This document shows positions 6,911 through 7,993 of a stretch of DNA of 7,993 nucleotides, one piece after another (within the stretch, counting starts at the first letter, position 1; the number at the start of each line of letters is the position of its first letter). The translations under genes and the position numbers were made by a program. Location of the stretch: contig JAJRXO010000389.1 of the NCBI GenBank assembly GCA_024276255.1, forward strand, positions 1-7,993. Reading direction: 5' to 3'. Below the pieces are notes generated by a model that worked only from the letters and a program-made list of their open reading frames with translations, made no database searches and had not been told where the DNA came from. The stretch comes from Chloroflexota bacterium. Lineage in GTDB: Bacteria; Chloroflexota; Anaerolineae; J102.

Positions 6911-6969
6911 ATACAGGCGAATACCATTTCGCCGCCGAAGGATACTTATGCAACTATTACTTGATTTAA
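6898..6969 (+). other. Possible 23-codon leader reading frame overlapping the rlmN start
   Basis: ATG 6898 opens a frame of 23 codons ending at TAA 6967-6969, out of frame with rlmN and running past its ATG at 6948. A GGAG at 6884-6887 stands 10 nt before it, slightly far but usable. The predicted peptide begins MTRINTGEYHF and ends CNYYLI, with no similarity I recognise. It reads across both hairpins of the rlmN leader. A frame this short can arise by chance, so existence is uncertain. Confidence 0.2.
6916..6942 (+). promoter_or_regulatory. rlmN leader: two competing hairpins and the ribosome-binding site
   Basis: GGCGAA (6916-6921) pairs perfectly with TTCGCC (6928-6933) across a 6-nt loop. 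The right-hand arm can instead pair downstream: TTTCG (6927-6931) with CGAAG (6936-6940), across a 4-nt loop and including one G-U pair. The two structures exclude each other. The second covers most of the rlmN Shine-Dalgarno GAAGGA (6937-6942), which stands 5 nt before ATG 6948. The ribosome-binding site is clear; the switching idea is inference, since both stems are short. Confidence 0.4.
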
Positions 6970-7993
6970 CCCGCGCCCAACTGGGCGAACTCATGCAAAG
7001 CTGGGGCCAGCCCGCATATCGCGGCAACCAGATCTACGAATGGCTACACAGCAAGCTCGTCACCGATCCCGGCCAAATGACCAATTTGCCCAAGGCGTTA
7101 CGAGAACGACTGGCGGCCGAAACCCGCATCTCGCCGCTGGAGCTGTTGCTGCACGTGGATAGCAAGGATGGCCTTACGCGCAAATCCCTGTTTCGTCTGC
7201 CCGATGGCAACACCATCGAAGTCGTGCTCATGCTTTACCATCATCGCCAGACGGTATGCATCTCCACCCAGGTGGGCTGTGGCATGGGCTGTACTTTCTG
7301 CGCCACCGGTCAGGGAGGCCTGGCCCGTAATCTCAGCGCCGGCGAGATCATCGCCCAGGTACATTGGTTTGAGCGCTGGCTACGCCAGAAAGATGACGAT
7401 CGCAGCCTGCGCGTACAGCACCCTGCCCGCCTGACGAATGTCGTGGTGATGGGCATGGGGGAGCCTCTGGCCAATTACAACGCGCTCATGCAGGCGCTTC
7501 GGGCCATTGCAGATCCTGAGAGCTTTGCCCTCTCAGCCCGCCATATCACCGTCTCGACCGTGGGGCTCATTCCCATGATCGACCGTCTGGCCAAGGAAAG
7601 CCTGCCCGTGCGCCTGGCCGTATCACTGCATGCGCCCAACAATCGCCTGCGCAATCAGCTTGTTCCCATCAACAATCGCTATCCCATTCCCGCGCTCATG
7701 GCTGCCTGCCATCGATTCCAGGAACAAACGGGCCGTCGTATTACAATTGAATATGCGCTCATGGCTGGCGTCAATGATTCCCCGAATCATGCCGAGCAAC
7801 TGGCTGATCTGCTGCTTGATCTGCGCTGCCACGTGAATCTCATCCCCCTGACTCCCATACCCGATTCACCTTATCAGCCCACCCCGCCCGACAAGGCCCA
7901 GCAATTCCTGCGTATTCTCACTGAAGCCGGCCTCAATGTCACCATGCGTCTTCGCCGCGGCATTGAAATCAGTGCCGGTTGTGGACAATTGCG
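6948..7993 (+). CDS. rlmN: Dual-specificity 23S rRNA (A2503) / tRNA (A37) methyltransferase RlmN, 3' end cut by the window
   Basis: RlmN is a radical-SAM enzyme that adds a methyl group to C2 of adenine 2503 in 23S rRNA, at the peptidyl-transferase centre and exit-tunnel entrance, and of A37 in some tRNAs. I translated 348 full codons with no stop. The iron-sulfur motif CxxxCxxC is at Cys111, Cys115 and Cys118 (CGMGCTFCATG). Further signatures are GMGEPLANY, ITVSTVGL, SLHAPNNRLRNQLVPIN and LIPLTPIP. Both cysteines of the methyl-transfer mechanism are in place: Cys345 in the ISAGCGQL segment at the very end, and Cys104, seven residues before the cluster. A C-terminus usually follows within a few residues of GCGQL, so almost the whole protein is visible. 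ATG 6948 is supported by GAAGGA 5 nt upstream. The 84-nt gap after the HAD gene is the widest in the run, so separate control is possible. Nothing suggests the related resistance enzyme Cfr: context and motifs are of a housekeeping RlmN. Confidence 0.95.
   Translation, partial: MQLLLDLTRAQLGELMQSWGQPAYRGNQIYEWLHSKLVTDPGQMTNLPKALRERLAAETRISPLELLLHVDSKDGLTRKSLFRLPDGNTIEVVLMLYHHRQTVCISTQVGCGMGCTFCATGQGGLARNLSAGEIIAQVHWFERWLRQKDDDRSLRVQHPARLTNVVVMGMGEPLANYNALMQALRAIADPESFALSARHITVSTVGLIPMIDRLAKESLPVRLAVSLHAPNNRLRNQLVPINNRYPIPALMAACHRFQEQTGRRITIEYALMAGVNDSPNHAEQLADLLLDLRCHVNLIPLTPIPDSPYQPTPPDKAQQFLRILTEAGLNVTMRLRRGIEISAGCGQL

Noticed and set aside
6906..6911. GATAAA as a -10 box for a separate rlmN promoter
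   Set aside because: Only 4 of 6 bases match TATAAT and there is no acceptable -35 at 16-18 nt upstream (CGGAGC at 17 nt).
6948..7993. rlmN as the antibiotic-resistance methyltransferase Cfr
   Set aside because: The motifs such as GMGEPLANY and SLHAPNNRLRNQLVPIN are those of ordinary RlmN, and the gene sits in a housekeeping context without mobile elements.

Overview
The window holds a compact run of same-strand housekeeping genes. The base composition is moderately high in GC and the codon use looks uniform. I see no insertion sequence, phage gene, CRISPR array or RNA gene. The RecG has a long N-terminal extension, the CoaD has a distinctive 'YPGTFDPVHYGH' opening, and a DegV protein precedes recG. 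Together these suggest a Chloroflexota bacterium (Anaerolineae or a related class). That assignment comes from remembered family patterns, not from a search.

Layout, all on the + strand. At 1-157 there is an unassigned start, an extended -10 promoter (TATAAT at 62-67) and a leader with a strong inverted repeat. A DegV-family gene follows (GTG start at 158). Next come recG (1028-3448), coaD (3445-3957, sharing ATGA with recG), recJ (TTG start at 3975 behind a good Shine-Dalgarno), a 79-residue two-helix membrane protein (5821-6060), a HAD-IIA phosphatase (6069-6863), and rlmN from 6948, cut by the window end only a few residues short of its expected C-terminus. Gaps are -4 to 49 nt until the 84-nt gap before rlmN. 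Genes from DegV to the phosphatase could therefore share the transcript started near position 74. rlmN may be read through from it or may have its own control.

Functionally the group mixes DNA repair (RecG fork remodelling, RecJ 5'-3' ssDNA exonuclease), coenzyme A synthesis (CoaD), a possible lipid-binding protein (DegV), metabolite dephosphorylation (HAD-IIA) and rRNA/tRNA methylation (RlmN). No single pathway unites them; this looks like a conserved housekeeping neighbourhood.

I do not see a clear new multi-gene system. The points most worth checking are: (1) the DegV protein lacks all three residues expected to hold the fatty-acid carboxylate, at positions that line up almost number for number with FakB; (2) the rlmN leader has a small overlapping reading frame and two mutually exclusive hairpins, one covering the rlmN ribosome-binding site; (3) an inverted repeat lies just downstream of the predicted start of transcription; (4) the small membrane protein is unrecognised.
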